A stretch of 17,399 nt of DNA from Bacillota bacterium. Lineage in GTDB: Bacteria > Bacillota > Bacilli > Alicyclobacillales > SLC66. The notes beneath the pieces are model-generated. The model was not told the DNA's origin. It ran no database searches and saw nothing but the letters and a program-made list of their open reading frames with translations. The stretch spans positions 1 through 17,399 of the forward strand of contig JAJZAS010000006.1 of assembly GCA_021799325.1 (NCBI GenBank). The letters are read 5' to 3'. How positions within the stretch are numbered: position 1 is the first letter of the stretch; every line of letters begins with the position of its first letter. Of this stretch, positions 6,619 to 14,631 are shown one piece after another. The position numbers and the translations under genes are program-made.

Positions 6619-7469
6619 TCACGATACACAGCATAGAAGAAATCCGTCTTTATGTTGAACAGGCCAAGCAGAGGGGGGAAACCATCGGCTTTGTTCCGAC
6701 CATGGGTTTCTTACATGAAGGCCATGGCTCTTTGATCGACCATGCGAGAGGGGACCATCAGCAAGTCATCGTCTCTATCTTTGTCAATCCGCTGCAATTT
6801 GGGCCTAACGAAGACTTTGACAGATATCCGCGCGACTTGCCAAAGGACCAGGCTTTTTGTGAAGCAAGGGGAGTCGATGTAATTTTCGCTCCTTCGGCAA
6901 AGGTAATGTACGGTGAGGAAGGCGCGCTCACGAGAATTCACGTAGATGCGCTCGGAGACCATTTGTGCGGCGCTTCTAGGCCAGGACATTTTGACGGTGT
7001 GGCAACGGTCGTCGCGAAACTGTTCAACATTGTGCAACCCCATCGTGCTTATTTTGGAAAAAAAGACTTTCAACAGCTCAGTATCGTCAAGCGACTCGTC
7101 AAAGACCTCTCTATCCCTGTAGAAATTATCGGAGTGGATATAGTAAGGGAAGCGGACGGACTCGCGAAAAGTTCTCGAAACGCCTATTTAACACCAGAGG
7201 ACCGGACTGTGGCTCCGGAATTGCAACAAACGCTGAAGCGGATACAGGCAAAAGTGGCAGAAGGCGCAAGCGACCTAGATCAATTAATGGAAGCGGAACG
7301 CTCTCGTTTAGCATCGTTTGAAAGGATTCGCATCGACTATTTGACTTGTGTCGACCTGTTACAATTACAACCCATTCACAAGCTCGATGTTGGGGAAGAG
7401 GGAGTTTGCGCCATTGCGGCCTTTGTTGGCAATACCCGCCTGATCGACAATATTCTGTTGACGAGGTAA
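6615..7469 (+). CDS. panC: Pantothenate synthetase (pantoate--beta-alanine ligase)
   Basis: PanC condenses pantoate with beta-alanine using ATP through a pantoyl-adenylate intermediate. The 284-residue protein has the nucleotidyltransferase HxGH signature in PTMGFLHEGH (H34, H37), SIFVNPLQFGPNEDFDRYPR, RPGHFDGVATVV, FGKKDFQQL (147-155) and SSRNAYL (186-192). The residue before SSRN is Lys, where many PanC proteins have Met. The start is a TTG at 6615 overlapping the panB stop, with AAGGGG 10 nt upstream. The usual third gene, panD for beta-alanine, does not follow; a TPR gene is there instead. PanB activity and PanC together need ketopantoate reductase (panE/ilvC) and a beta-alanine source from outside this window. 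Confidence 0.95.
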   Translation: MITIHSIEEIRLYVEQAKQRGETIGFVPTMGFLHEGHGSLIDHARGDHQQVIVSIFVNPLQFGPNEDFDRYPRDLPKDQAFCEARGVDVIFAPSAKVMYGEEGALTRIHVDALGDHLCGASRPGHFDGVATVVAKLFNIVQPHRAYFGKKDFQQLSIVKRLVKDLSIPVEIIGVDIVREADGLAKSSRNAYLTPEDRTVAPELQQTLKRIQAKVAEGASDLDQLMEAERSRLASFERIRIDYLTCVDLLQLQPIHKLDVGEEGVCAIAAFVGNTRLIDNILLTR

Positions 7470-7508
7470 CTTCAGCACTGCATTTGCATAAAACCACTAA
7501 TTACGGAA

Positions 7509-7529
7509 AGCCTGAATGAAAAACAGGCT
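7509..7529 (+). repeat. 6-bp inverted repeat just upstream of the TPR gene
   Basis: AGCCTG (7509-7514) pairs with CAGGCT (7524-7529) across an A-rich 9-nt loop. It ends 9 nt before the ATG at 7539, in the 69-nt gap after panC. There is no T-run behind it, so it is not a typical terminator. It could influence access to the weak ribosome binding site of the next gene. Confidence 0.35.
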
Positions 7530-7538
7530 GGTGTAAAT

Positions 7539-8930
7539 ATGTCGATGCATGGCATTTATGTGGAATTGCATCAAGTGTTAGATGTGATCGAAGAGCGAAT
7601 GCATCAAGCAACACCTGATGAAATGGCGGTCATTCTTGATGACTTGAACGCACTCTTGGACTACCATGAAAGCATACTGGAAAACTGGCTGTATTTCGAT
7701 GACCGATTAAAGCGCTTACAGGACAATTCACTTCATGAATCCCCATTTTCTGCCGACCAAGGTAATACAGAAACATGGAATACTGTACTGCCAATCGGAA
7801 CATTCGAAGTGATTTCTAGCGAATGGGACAACCAGCATCTTGGCATGAATGAACAATTTCGCAAAGGGCTGGGGTTCTTTGATTTACAAATGTTCCGCGA
7901 TTCGGCAAGGGAATTTGAAGAGCTTCTCAGCGATCAACCAAATTTGCAATTGGTACGATTGTTTTATGCCATTAGCATGATGGCTAGCGGCCAATTCGAC
8001 AAGGCAGAAACCGAACTCAACCACCTCCTGAACACCTCGACAGACACGGCGATTCTGACGGCAACATGGGAGGCGGTGGCACAACTTTATGTTGAAAACA
8101 GGCAGTATGAGTTAGCGCGTAAGGCATTGACACGCGTCTTAGCACTACGAACCAATCATCCTGATGCCCATATCAATCTGGCTATCTGCTCGTATACGTT
8201 GGGAGATTACCGGCAAGCTGCGAATCACGCCATGCTGGCTGCGAAATTGGAACCTCATGATGAACTGGCATGGCGATTGGCAGGCGCAGCTAACCACGCT
8301 ATGCGCCATTATGAGGACGCGCTTGCCGCCTATGAGCAGGCTTTATTGAACGCCCCGAAACATCCATTCATCAGAAGTGAAACGGCGCGAGTGCTGACTG
8401 TACTGTCGCGGACCTCGGAGGCATCCATCCTTTATAAAGAATTATTACAGCAACAGGAATGGGCTGCAGACGCTTATTTGGGGTTAGCTGAAATTGAACT
8501 CATGAACGCTCATTACAAAGAGGCTATTGTTTACTTAAAAAAACGTTTGTCGCTTATTCGCCATGATGCCCAGTCCATGTTGTGGCTTGGTTTTGCCTTT
8601 TATGGAGAGCGAGACCTCCATAAGGCAAACGAAATATTTCAATTGTTGCAAAAGGAAAATCCGCCCATTTCACTTCTAGCGTCAACGGGACTTGCCAGAA
8701 TCGCGGCAGATTCAGAGCAAATTCAACAGGCCAAACAACATTTAAAAGTACTATTCGCTCAACATGATAAAAAATGGCATGCACATGGCCTTGCGGAATA
8801 CGGGTATTTATACGCAAAACTTCATCAACCGCAATTATCCATTCTTTTTTTCAAGAAAGCGATCACACTAGATCCTAGGCAAATCGACGCAAAATCGATG
8901 CTTACCCAATTGCTACAGATGAATGGTTGA
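7539..8930 (+). CDS. Tetratricopeptide (TPR) repeat protein of unknown function
   Basis: This 463-residue, probably cytoplasmic protein has no signal peptide or membrane segment. Residues 1-60 are a charged helical segment (DVIEERMHQA, ILDDLNALLDYHESILENW) that could form a coiled coil. From about 104 to the end is a run of degenerate TPR units of about 34 residues, with Gly/Ala and Tyr/Pro at the expected places, for example near 104-137, 175-208, 209-242, 243-276, 311-344 and 416-449 (LDPRQIDAK at the last turn). TPR arrays bind peptides or other proteins and no enzymatic motif is visible. The ATG at 7539 has a poor ribosome binding site; ATG 7545 is also possible. It occupies the position that panD has in B. 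subtilis, between panC and dinG. I do not recognise a specific named family. Confidence 0.8.
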   Translation: MSMHGIYVELHQVLDVIEERMHQATPDEMAVILDDLNALLDYHESILENWLYFDDRLKRLQDNSLHESPFSADQGNTETWNTVLPIGTFEVISSEWDNQHLGMNEQFRKGLGFFDLQMFRDSAREFEELLSDQPNLQLVRLFYAISMMASGQFDKAETELNHLLNTSTDTAILTATWEAVAQLYVENRQYELARKALTRVLALRTNHPDAHINLAICSYTLGDYRQAANHAMLAAKLEPHDELAWRLAGAANHAMRHYEDALAAYEQALLNAPKHPFIRSETARVLTVLSRTSEASILYKELLQQQEWAADAYLGLAEIELMNAHYKEAIVYLKKRLSLIRHDAQSMLWLGFAFYGERDLHKANEIFQLLQKENPPISLLASTGLARIAADSEQIQQAKQHLKVLFAQHDKKWHAHGLAEYGYLYAKLHQPQLSILFFKKAITLDPRQIDAKSMLTQLLQMNG

Positions 8931-8955
8931 CATGGAGAGGGATGTTTTGAATACT
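8927..8955 (+). promoter_or_regulatory. Sigma-A-type promoter for dinG
   Basis: TTGACA (8927-8932), a perfect -35 overlapping the stop codon of the TPR gene, is followed after 17 nt by AATACT (8950-8955), a 4/6 match to the -10. The predicted start lies about 40 nt upstream of the dinG TTG. Confidence 0.55.
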
Positions 8956-8988
8956 GAAATGTAACGAGATTTTTTTGTCTTGCCGGTT

Positions 8989-8993
8989 GGAGG
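8989..8993 (+). promoter_or_regulatory. Ribosome binding site that fixes the dinG start
   Basis: GGAGG at 8989-8993 is 7 nt before the TTG at 9001. The in-frame TTG at 8980 lies upstream of this site and has none of its own. Confidence 0.75.
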
Positions 8994-9000
8994 AACGATT

Positions 9001-11676
9001 TTGCGGTATTTCATCATACATCCCCGGGTTGAAACCAACACCGAATATACTTTTACGGAACACGATGCACAGACTGACACCATCATTTCTACGATTCAAG
9101 GCACTTTTGATGACGTGTATCCCATTTTTTTGAAAGATTATCACAACGATCCGATTTTTATCAACCAAATTAGAAGCAAGCTATTGATGGATGAGTTAGT
9201 CGAAGAATTGGGATATCTACCTATCGAGGAAAGGCTATTTATCGATGTGTCACGGCTTTCTCACATTCTTTTACCAAAGAAATCTTCAAAGAGAACTACA
9301 GAATCAACTGAGGAGCCTTTAGTCAGTCAAATTTCCGCGCTGTTATCGATCATCGCATCACTTCCGCTGATCACGTTGCAAGTGATGGCAGACGCCTATG
9401 CAGATTGGATAGCGCTTCAAGCCATTCTCAATGAGTGGATCCTGCTTCGTATGAAAGAGGAAGGTGCTCGGGAAAAACAAGTAACCGTGGTGCACGAACT
9501 TGCTTTTCAACCTGTAGTTCAGTTTGAGACATCGATTGAACCGATGGATGATGATACATTTAATGAAGATTTCGGCAATTTTGCAGATAAGTGTACTCAT
9601 TTTTTCACCGAACAAACCCATCGAATGTTGGGACTCACTTTCGAGGACCGTCCAGGACAACTGCAGATGATGAAAAAGGTGGCCCAAGCTTTATCAGACG
9701 ACTTACTTTTAGTGATCGAAGCCGGGACGGGAACAGGAAAATCGCTGGCTTATTTGTTGCCAAGCGCGCTATTTGCAATGGCCACGGGAGAAAAAGTGCT
9801 GGTTGCCACCCACACCACTGCACTGCAGGAGCAGTTGCGCAAAAAAGACATCCCCATTCTTCTATCGATGCTGGATGAACCACTGAATGTGGCCATTCTC
9901 AAAGGTAGGAATCATTATTTATGCATGAGAAAACTGGCAAGATACATGCGTTCCTCTAGTGATCTCACAAGGGTAGAACGTGATTTTATGTTTAAGCTTG
10001 CCGTTTGGATCAGTGAGACGGAATCCGGCGATCGAGAGGAAATTTCGTTAACTGGAAATGAATTGGAATCGTGGCGGTTGGTGCAAAGTGAGACAGAAAC
10101 ATGCCTCAACAAAAAATGTCCTTTTTTCAGGTATTGCTATTACTTCTCAGCACGACAAAAAGCGGCTGAAGCGCATATTGTCCTTGCGAACCATTCCCTT
10201 ATTCTGTCCGACCTTGCAGCAGATCACAGAATCTTGCCGAATTACCGTCATCTTGTGATTGACGAGGCTCATCACCTAGAGGATCAGGCGACCAAACAAT
10301 TTGGCGCAGAAATCACTCAATTTGAGTTGCAAAAAATATTGGATCGAGTGGCGGGAAGCAGGGGAATGCTCCCTGATTTGCATCGCAGTCTTGTCATGTA
10401 CAATGCCTCTCAACAAGGCCAATTGCAACGGTTGCAGGTTCAGGTGGAACAATTGCATCGCATCACTTTACAAGCGACAGAAGACATGAAAACGTTCTGG
10501 ACTATTCTTGGTTCATGGCTCAAGCATCATCATAGGAAATCAGAAATACGCATTACCAAGCAGATGGTAGAGGAAATTTCCTATCAAGAATTAAAGGACG
10601 CCACCAATTGGCTTTCACAAACTAGAAAACAATTGGCGCAAAGTCACACTGAATTTGAGCGACTCCGAATGGACCTTGATACGGAAGATCCCATGTATGA
10701 TCGGCTCGAGGAACTTTCGGGGCGAATCAAAGAATTGATATTCGGCCAACAAATTTGTGTGGACGTCGTCCTCGCACAACTCGCTGAATCGGACTATGTT
10801 GGATGGGTCACAAAAAGAGATGCAGGGGACGCCTATTCGCTTCATCTGGCACCTTTATCTGTTGCAAAAATTTTAAAACAAGAACTTTTTGAAGACAAAT
10901 CCAGCGTCATTCTCACCTCTGCCACGCTGGCTGTCGCAGGTACATTTCAATACCTGGAGGATCGCACAGGGCTTGCCTTGCTAAAAGATACGGGCAGAGT
11001 GGCAGAAGCTCAGGTGGCATCGCCTTTTTCTTATCGCGAACAGGCATTGCTTTGTGTTCCGTCTGACATGCCTGACGTGAGGGACGAACCCCACTTTTCG
11101 GAAGCTGTCGCCGCATCGATCATCAAAATCTCTACCCTGACCAAAGGGAGAACAATGGCTCTCTTCACGTCCCGCTTGATGCTAAGAGAAGTGCATGAGC
11201 GCTTGGAGCAACCACTGAAAGAATTGGGGATCACCACGCTGGCACAGGGAATTCACGATCACCGCAGAACGTTATTACTGGAGCAGTTTAAGTCGTCTAC
11301 TCCCACCGTGCTGCTCGGTTTGGACAGCTTTTGGGAAGGGGTGGATGTGCAAGGCGAGGCATTAACCAGTTTGATTATTGTCAAATTGCCATTTCCCGTC
11401 CCATCTCATCCCATCATCGAAGCGAGAAGCGAACTGATAAGGCAAAATGGCAAACAACCTTTTCGAGAATACAGCATCCCACAAGCCGTCATCCGGTTCA
11501 CACAGGGATTTGGAAGATTGATTCGCGCACAATCCGACCGTGGCGTTATTTTTGTGCTGGACAAACGCATCGTCACCGAACGTTATGGCAGACTTTTTCT
11601 TGAATCAATCCCTAATGTCCCTTTATTTAATCAATCATTGGAAACCATTTATGAACAAGCCGAAAAATTTATTTAA
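9001..11676 (+). CDS. dinG: DinG-family ATP-dependent DNA helicase with degenerate exonuclease domain and Fe-S cysteines
   Basis: This 891-residue superfamily 2 helicase (XPD/DinG group) should unwind DNA 5' to 3' in repair or replication. Visible motifs are Walker A with GTGTGKS (242-248), the DEAH box in VIDEAHH (419-425), VILTSATL, LLGLDSFWEGVDV, the phosphate-contacting PFPVPSHP, and motif VI QGFGRLIR. Between motifs I and II are four cysteines, C308, C368, C373 and C379, spaced C-x59-C-x4-C-x5-C, matching the E. coli DinG Fe-S arrangement. Residues 1 to about 190 align with the N-terminal DnaQ-like exonuclease region of Bacillus DinG (DVSRLSHILLP at 82-92 corresponds to its VELSRIVFPG stretch), but the acidic DxE and later catalytic Asp/His motifs are absent. 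The TTG at 9001 was chosen from its ribosome binding site. It has its own promoter, and rex follows after 63 nt. Confidence 0.9.
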   Translation: MRYFIIHPRVETNTEYTFTEHDAQTDTIISTIQGTFDDVYPIFLKDYHNDPIFINQIRSKLLMDELVEELGYLPIEERLFIDVSRLSHILLPKKSSKRTTESTEEPLVSQISALLSIIASLPLITLQVMADAYADWIALQAILNEWILLRMKEEGAREKQVTVVHELAFQPVVQFETSIEPMDDDTFNEDFGNFADKCTHFFTEQTHRMLGLTFEDRPGQLQMMKKVAQALSDDLLLVIEAGTGTGKSLAYLLPSALFAMATGEKVLVATHTTALQEQLRKKDIPILLSMLDEPLNVAILKGRNHYLCMRKLARYMRSSSDLTRVERDFMFKLAVWISETESGDREEISLTGNELESWRLVQSETETCLNKKCPFFRYCYYFSARQKAAEAHIVLANHSLILSDLAADHRILPNYRHLVIDEAHHLEDQATKQFGAEITQFELQKILDRVAGSRGMLPDLHRSLVMYNASQQGQLQRLQVQVEQLHRITLQATEDMKTFWTILGSWLKHHHRKSEIRITKQMVEEISYQELKDATNWLSQTRKQLAQSHTEFERLRMDLDTEDPMYDRLEELSGRIKELIFGQQICVDVVLAQLAESDYVGWVTKRDAGDAYSLHLAPLSVAKILKQELFEDKSSVILTSATLAVAGTFQYLEDRTGLALLKDTGRVAEAQVASPFSYREQALLCVPSDMPDVRDEPHFSEAVAASIIKISTLTKGRTMALFTSRLMLREVHERLEQPLKELGITTLAQGIHDHRRTLLLEQFKSSTPTVLLGLDSFWEGVDVQGEALTSLIIVKLPFPVPSHPIIEARSELIRQNGKQPFREYSIPQAVIRFTQGFGRLIRAQSDRGVIFVLDKRIVTERYGRLFLESIPNVPLFNQSLETIYEQAEKFI

Positions 11677-11697
11677 ACTTCAGACATATTAAAAAGG

Positions 11698-11703
11698 TAT
11701 AAT
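11698..11703 (+). promoter_or_regulatory. Candidate -10 element upstream of rex
   Basis: A perfect TATAAT lies 36 nt before the rex TTG, in the 63-nt gap after dinG. No good -35 is present at 16-18 nt; the best, AAACTT at 11675-11680 with a 17-nt spacer, is weak. No Rex operator (TTGTGAA-N4-TTCACAA type) was found around it. Confidence 0.35.
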
Positions 11704-11739
11704 CAAATAAACTGATAGACTAGTGCAGGGGGGATTTGC

Positions 11740-12369
11740 TTGTTAGGTAAGGAACCAAAGATCTCAAATTCTGTTATCCGTAGATTGCCCATTTATCTGC
11801 GACTGATGCAATTGCTGAAGGTTCAGGGAATCACCACCATATCATCGCAAGACATGGGAGTTCGACTTGACATGAACCCTGCCCAGATTCGAAAAGACCT
11901 CGCGTATTTTGGTGAATTTGGGAGAAAAGGCGTTGGGTACGAGGTCGAATACCTAGAGCGAAAACTTCGCCAGATACTGAACTTGGATAGGCAAATTAAC
12001 GTGGCCTTGATTGGCGCCGGCCACCTAGGTATTGCCTTATCGAATTATGCCCGCTTTCAAAGTGAAAGGATATCGATTGCAGGATTGTTTGATGCAGACC
12101 CTAATAAAATTGGTTTAACAGTAGGTTCACTAGTAGTTCAGAATTTTTCTGAATTGACCGATACGGTGCAAACAAAAAATATACAAATGGGAATTATAGC
12201 AGTACCCGCAATTGCGGCTCAAGATGTATGCGATGCACTGATTAGCGCGGGAGTTAAAATCATCCTCAACTTTGCGCCGATCAACTTGCGCGTCCCTAAA
12301 GAAGTAGTACTGAGAAATACGGATTTCACCACTGAATTGCAATCGTTGGCTTTTTATATCGATGAATGA
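11740..12369 (+). CDS. rex: Redox-sensing transcriptional repressor Rex
   Basis: Rex binds DNA as a dimer when NADH is low and releases it when NADH rises, derepressing fermentation and respiration genes. The 209-residue protein has an N-terminal winged helix (about 10-80) with the highly conserved NPAQIRKDLAYFGEFGRKGV around 46-65, including the DNA-contacting RKDL segment. A Rossmann domain follows, with the dinucleotide-binding ALIGAGHLG at 89-97 and FDADPNKIG, and a domain-swapped C-terminal helix (TDFTTELQSLAFYI). The length is normal for the family. The TTG at 11740 sits 6 nt after a run of six G, a serviceable ribosome binding site. It stands between dinG and the methylthioadenosine genes; its targets cannot be judged from this window. 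Confidence 0.95.
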   Translation: MLGKEPKISNSVIRRLPIYLRLMQLLKVQGITTISSQDMGVRLDMNPAQIRKDLAYFGEFGRKGVGYEVEYLERKLRQILNLDRQINVALIGAGHLGIALSNYARFQSERISIAGLFDADPNKIGLTVGSLVVQNFSELTDTVQTKNIQMGIIAVPAIAAQDVCDALISAGVKIILNFAPINLRVPKEVVLRNTDFTTELQSLAFYIDE

Positions 12370-12378
12370 GGAGCCATA

Positions 12379-12387
12379 TGGTACAAT
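12379..12387 (+). promoter_or_regulatory. Extended -10 promoter candidate for the mtnP-mtaD pair
   Basis: TGGTACAAT (12379-12387) is an extended -10 (TGn plus TACAAT). It lies in the 72-nt gap between rex and mtnP, 54 nt before the ATG. The -35 region over the end of rex is poor, which an extended -10 can tolerate. Confidence 0.4.
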
Positions 12388-12441
12388 TTTCGTGTCACAT
12401 TAATTTTACCTGTCAAAGGGAACACTGAGAGGAAGAAAGCG

Positions 12442-13224
12442 ATGCAAAACGCGGAATTTGCGGTGATTGGCGGTACAGGAGTATACGATCCCGCATTACT
12501 TGAATCGGCTGAAGAAATCACCATCGAAACCCCTTACGGACTGGCTTATGCGACAGTTGGCGCCTATAAAGGCAAGCGGATTGCCTTCATGCCGCGGCAC
12601 GGGAAAGAACACAATGTCCCCCCACATCAAATTAACTATAAAGCGAACATTCAAGCTCTTTATCAGTTAGGCGTAAAGAAAATATTCACTACGGCAGCGG
12701 TGGGGAGCATGCGTTTGTCGATGCCTCCAGGCTCACTCGTGATCATTGACCAATTCCTCGATTTTACCAAAAGCCGCCCCACCACTTTTTATGAAAATGG
12801 AGAAAGAGTGGCACACGTAGATATGACAGATCCTTATTGTGTCGATTTACGACATCACCTACAAAAGACGGCTAAAGATATAGGCATTCCGGTGGTTTTT
12901 GGCGGCACCTACGCGTGCGCTGAAGGACCGCGGTTTGAAACTCCCGCAGAGATCGGCATGTATGAGCGTTTGGGAGGGGACGTGGTAGGCATGACCAGCG
13001 TCCCGGAAACTGTGCTGGCCAAAGAGCGGGGAATGTGTTATGCCACTGTGGCCATGGTGACCAATTTTAGCGCAGGGATGACAGCAAGCCCTCTCAGTCA
13101 CCAAGAAGTGCTAGATGAAATGGCGAAAAATGTGCATCTGGTTCGCAAGCTCTTTTTTGAGGCTATTGCCACACTAGGTACAGAACAGACATGCCATTGC
13201 CAATCGGCAATTGGAGTGATTTAA
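12442..13224 (+). CDS. mtnP: Methylthioadenosine/methylthioinosine phosphorylase (probably 6-oxopurine-specific, MTIP-like)
   Basis: This 260-residue member of the PNP/MTAP family cleaves 5'-methylthio-nucleosides with phosphate, giving methylthioribose-1-phosphate and a free purine base. Motifs in order: VIGGTG (8-13) with the phosphate loop, MPRHG (50-54), PPHQINYKANI (60-70), TTAAVGS, CAEGPRFET (159-167) and GMTSVPE (183-189). The base-pocket segment reads VTNFSAG (206-212). In this family Asn here goes with 6-oxopurines and Asp with adenine, so methylthioinosine is the likelier substrate; the next gene is the matching deaminase. A C-terminal Cys-His-Cys (251-253) resembles the stabilising CXC disulfide of archaeal homologues. 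AGAGGAAG precedes the ATG at normal spacing. The MTAP/MTIP assignment is inferred; the family is certain. Confidence 0.88.
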   Translation: MQNAEFAVIGGTGVYDPALLESAEEITIETPYGLAYATVGAYKGKRIAFMPRHGKEHNVPPHQINYKANIQALYQLGVKKIFTTAAVGSMRLSMPPGSLVIIDQFLDFTKSRPTTFYENGERVAHVDMTDPYCVDLRHHLQKTAKDIGIPVVFGGTYACAEGPRFETPAEIGMYERLGGDVVGMTSVPETVLAKERGMCYATVAMVTNFSAGMTASPLSHQEVLDEMAKNVHLVRKLFFEAIATLGTEQTCHCQSAIGVI

Positions 13225-13242
13225 GGACAGGAGACATACCAA

Positions 13243-14565
13243 ATGCGCAGGCTGATTCATTCGCTTTCTTTTTTAAACGAGCATGGCGGTAATATCTTAA
13301 ATGGTTATCTAATCACCAATGATGATCGGATTGAGGAATTGTCGGGGGGAGTATGCCCTCACGATACGGCTTTTTTTGATGAAGTGATAGATGGTACGAA
13401 CCGTTTGCTGTTGCCGGGTTTTGTGAATACGCATGGCCATGCAGCAATGTCACTGCTTAGAGGTTTTGCTGATGATCTGCCGCTTCAATCATGGCTAAGC
13501 GACCTGATCTGGCCAGCAGAAGACCTTTTAACTCCCGATGACATATACCTTGGCACACAACTTGCCATGTTGGAAATGATCGAAACCGGCACCACCACTT
13601 TTACAGATATGTATTTTCATATGGACCGGGTGGCAGATGCGGTCATCCAATCTGGCATGCGTGCGGTGCTTGGCAGAGGACTTGTGGCAGTGGGGGATGG
13701 AGGCGACAAATCTCTTGCAGAAAGTGAGGCCTTTATCCGAGATTATCACCTGGCGGGTAATGGGCGGGTTCACACCAATCTCGCTCCACATGCACCCTAT
13801 ACCTGCTCAGCAGATTACCTTAAAAAAGTGATGAATGTCGCAGATAAATTGCAGTTACCTATTCAAATTCATGTTTCTGAGTCAAAAAGCGAAGTCGAGG
13901 ATTCCTATAAGCAATATGGCGTTTCCCCGGTAAAATGGCTGGCTGATCTGGGAGTATTCCATTTTCCGGTAGTGGCAGCCCATTGTGTTCACATTAGTGA
14001 TGAGGATATCAACCTATTGCAGAAGCACCGCGTACATGTAGCGCATAATCCTGGCAGCAACCTCAAATTAGGGAGCGGGATCGCCCCGCTCATTGCCATG
14101 TTAGATGCAGGAATTCAAGTGGGTATAGGAACAGATGGAGCATCCAGCAATAATAAACTCGACATGTTTGACGAAATGCGACTCGCGGCACTGATCCACA
14201 AAGGACATAATTTGCAGGCTACTGCCATTGACGCGCAAACGGCACTTGGTCTTGTCACCGAACAGGGGGCAAAGACGCTGTTCTTGGATGCAGAACTAGG
14301 GAAACTCACTCCAGGATCGCCAGCTGATTTTCAATTAGTGGATATATCCGGTCCAAGGTATTATCCGCGACACAGTCTGTTGTCGCATGCCGTGTACAGT
14401 TCTCATGGTGGTGATGTCACTGACGTATTTGTGGCTGGCACCCCTCTGCTGCGAAACCGTGAGCACGTTACACTCGACAAAGAGAAAATACTGTCTGCTG
14501 CAAGCCGTATTGGGGCAAAATTCCAGCCGATAAAAGATCGGTACGAAAGTCAAAATAAGCGATAG
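13243..14565 (+). CDS. mtaD: 5-methylthioadenosine/S-adenosylhomocysteine deaminase
   Basis: This 440-residue amidohydrolase deaminates 5'-methylthioadenosine and S-adenosylhomocysteine to the inosine forms. Metal and substrate residues of the family are present: NTHGH (H64, H66), APHAPYTC (H183), IHVSES (H210), AAHCVH (H247) and GIGTDGASSNN (D298). The C-terminal small beta domain (LGKLTPGSPADFQLVD) is intact, and the N-terminal HGGNILNGYLI strand-rich part completes it. An AGGAG 9 nt before the ATG supports the start. It follows the phosphorylase by 18 nt in the same direction, so both probably share one mRNA and act in sequence: MTA to MTI, then MTI to hypoxanthine plus methylthioribose-1-phosphate. 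Guanine or cytosine deaminase-like activity is possible for relatives, but the neighbour favours MTA/SAH. Confidence 0.9.
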   Translation: MRRLIHSLSFLNEHGGNILNGYLITNDDRIEELSGGVCPHDTAFFDEVIDGTNRLLLPGFVNTHGHAAMSLLRGFADDLPLQSWLSDLIWPAEDLLTPDDIYLGTQLAMLEMIETGTTTFTDMYFHMDRVADAVIQSGMRAVLGRGLVAVGDGGDKSLAESEAFIRDYHLAGNGRVHTNLAPHAPYTCSADYLKKVMNVADKLQLPIQIHVSESKSEVEDSYKQYGVSPVKWLADLGVFHFPVVAAHCVHISDEDINLLQKHRVHVAHNPGSNLKLGSGIAPLIAMLDAGIQVGIGTDGASSNNKLDMFDEMRLAALIHKGHNLQATAIDAQTALGLVTEQGAKTLFLDAELGKLTPGSPADFQLVDISGPRYYPRHSLLSHAVYSSHGGDVTDVFVAGTPLLRNREHVTLDKEKILSAASRIGAKFQPIKDRYESQNKR

Positions 14566-14631
14566 GACGAGCGATAATAACTCATTGAGTGTTGCAAATG
14601 ATTACTGCTTGTCTCTTCAAACACCCACATG

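Noticed and set aside
8932..8964. Ten-codon frame starting ATGGAGAGGGATG between the TPR gene and dinG
   Set aside because: It lies inside the predicted dinG promoter, is too short to judge, and has no ribosome binding site.
11677..12441. Rex self-regulation through a Rex operator near rex or mtnP
   Set aside because: No TTGTGAA-N4-TTCACAA-like sequence was found in either intergenic gap.
14577..14590. ACTCA-T-TGAGT palindrome just after mtaD as a terminator
   Set aside because: The loop would be one base and no T-run follows; it cannot fold as a terminator hairpin.
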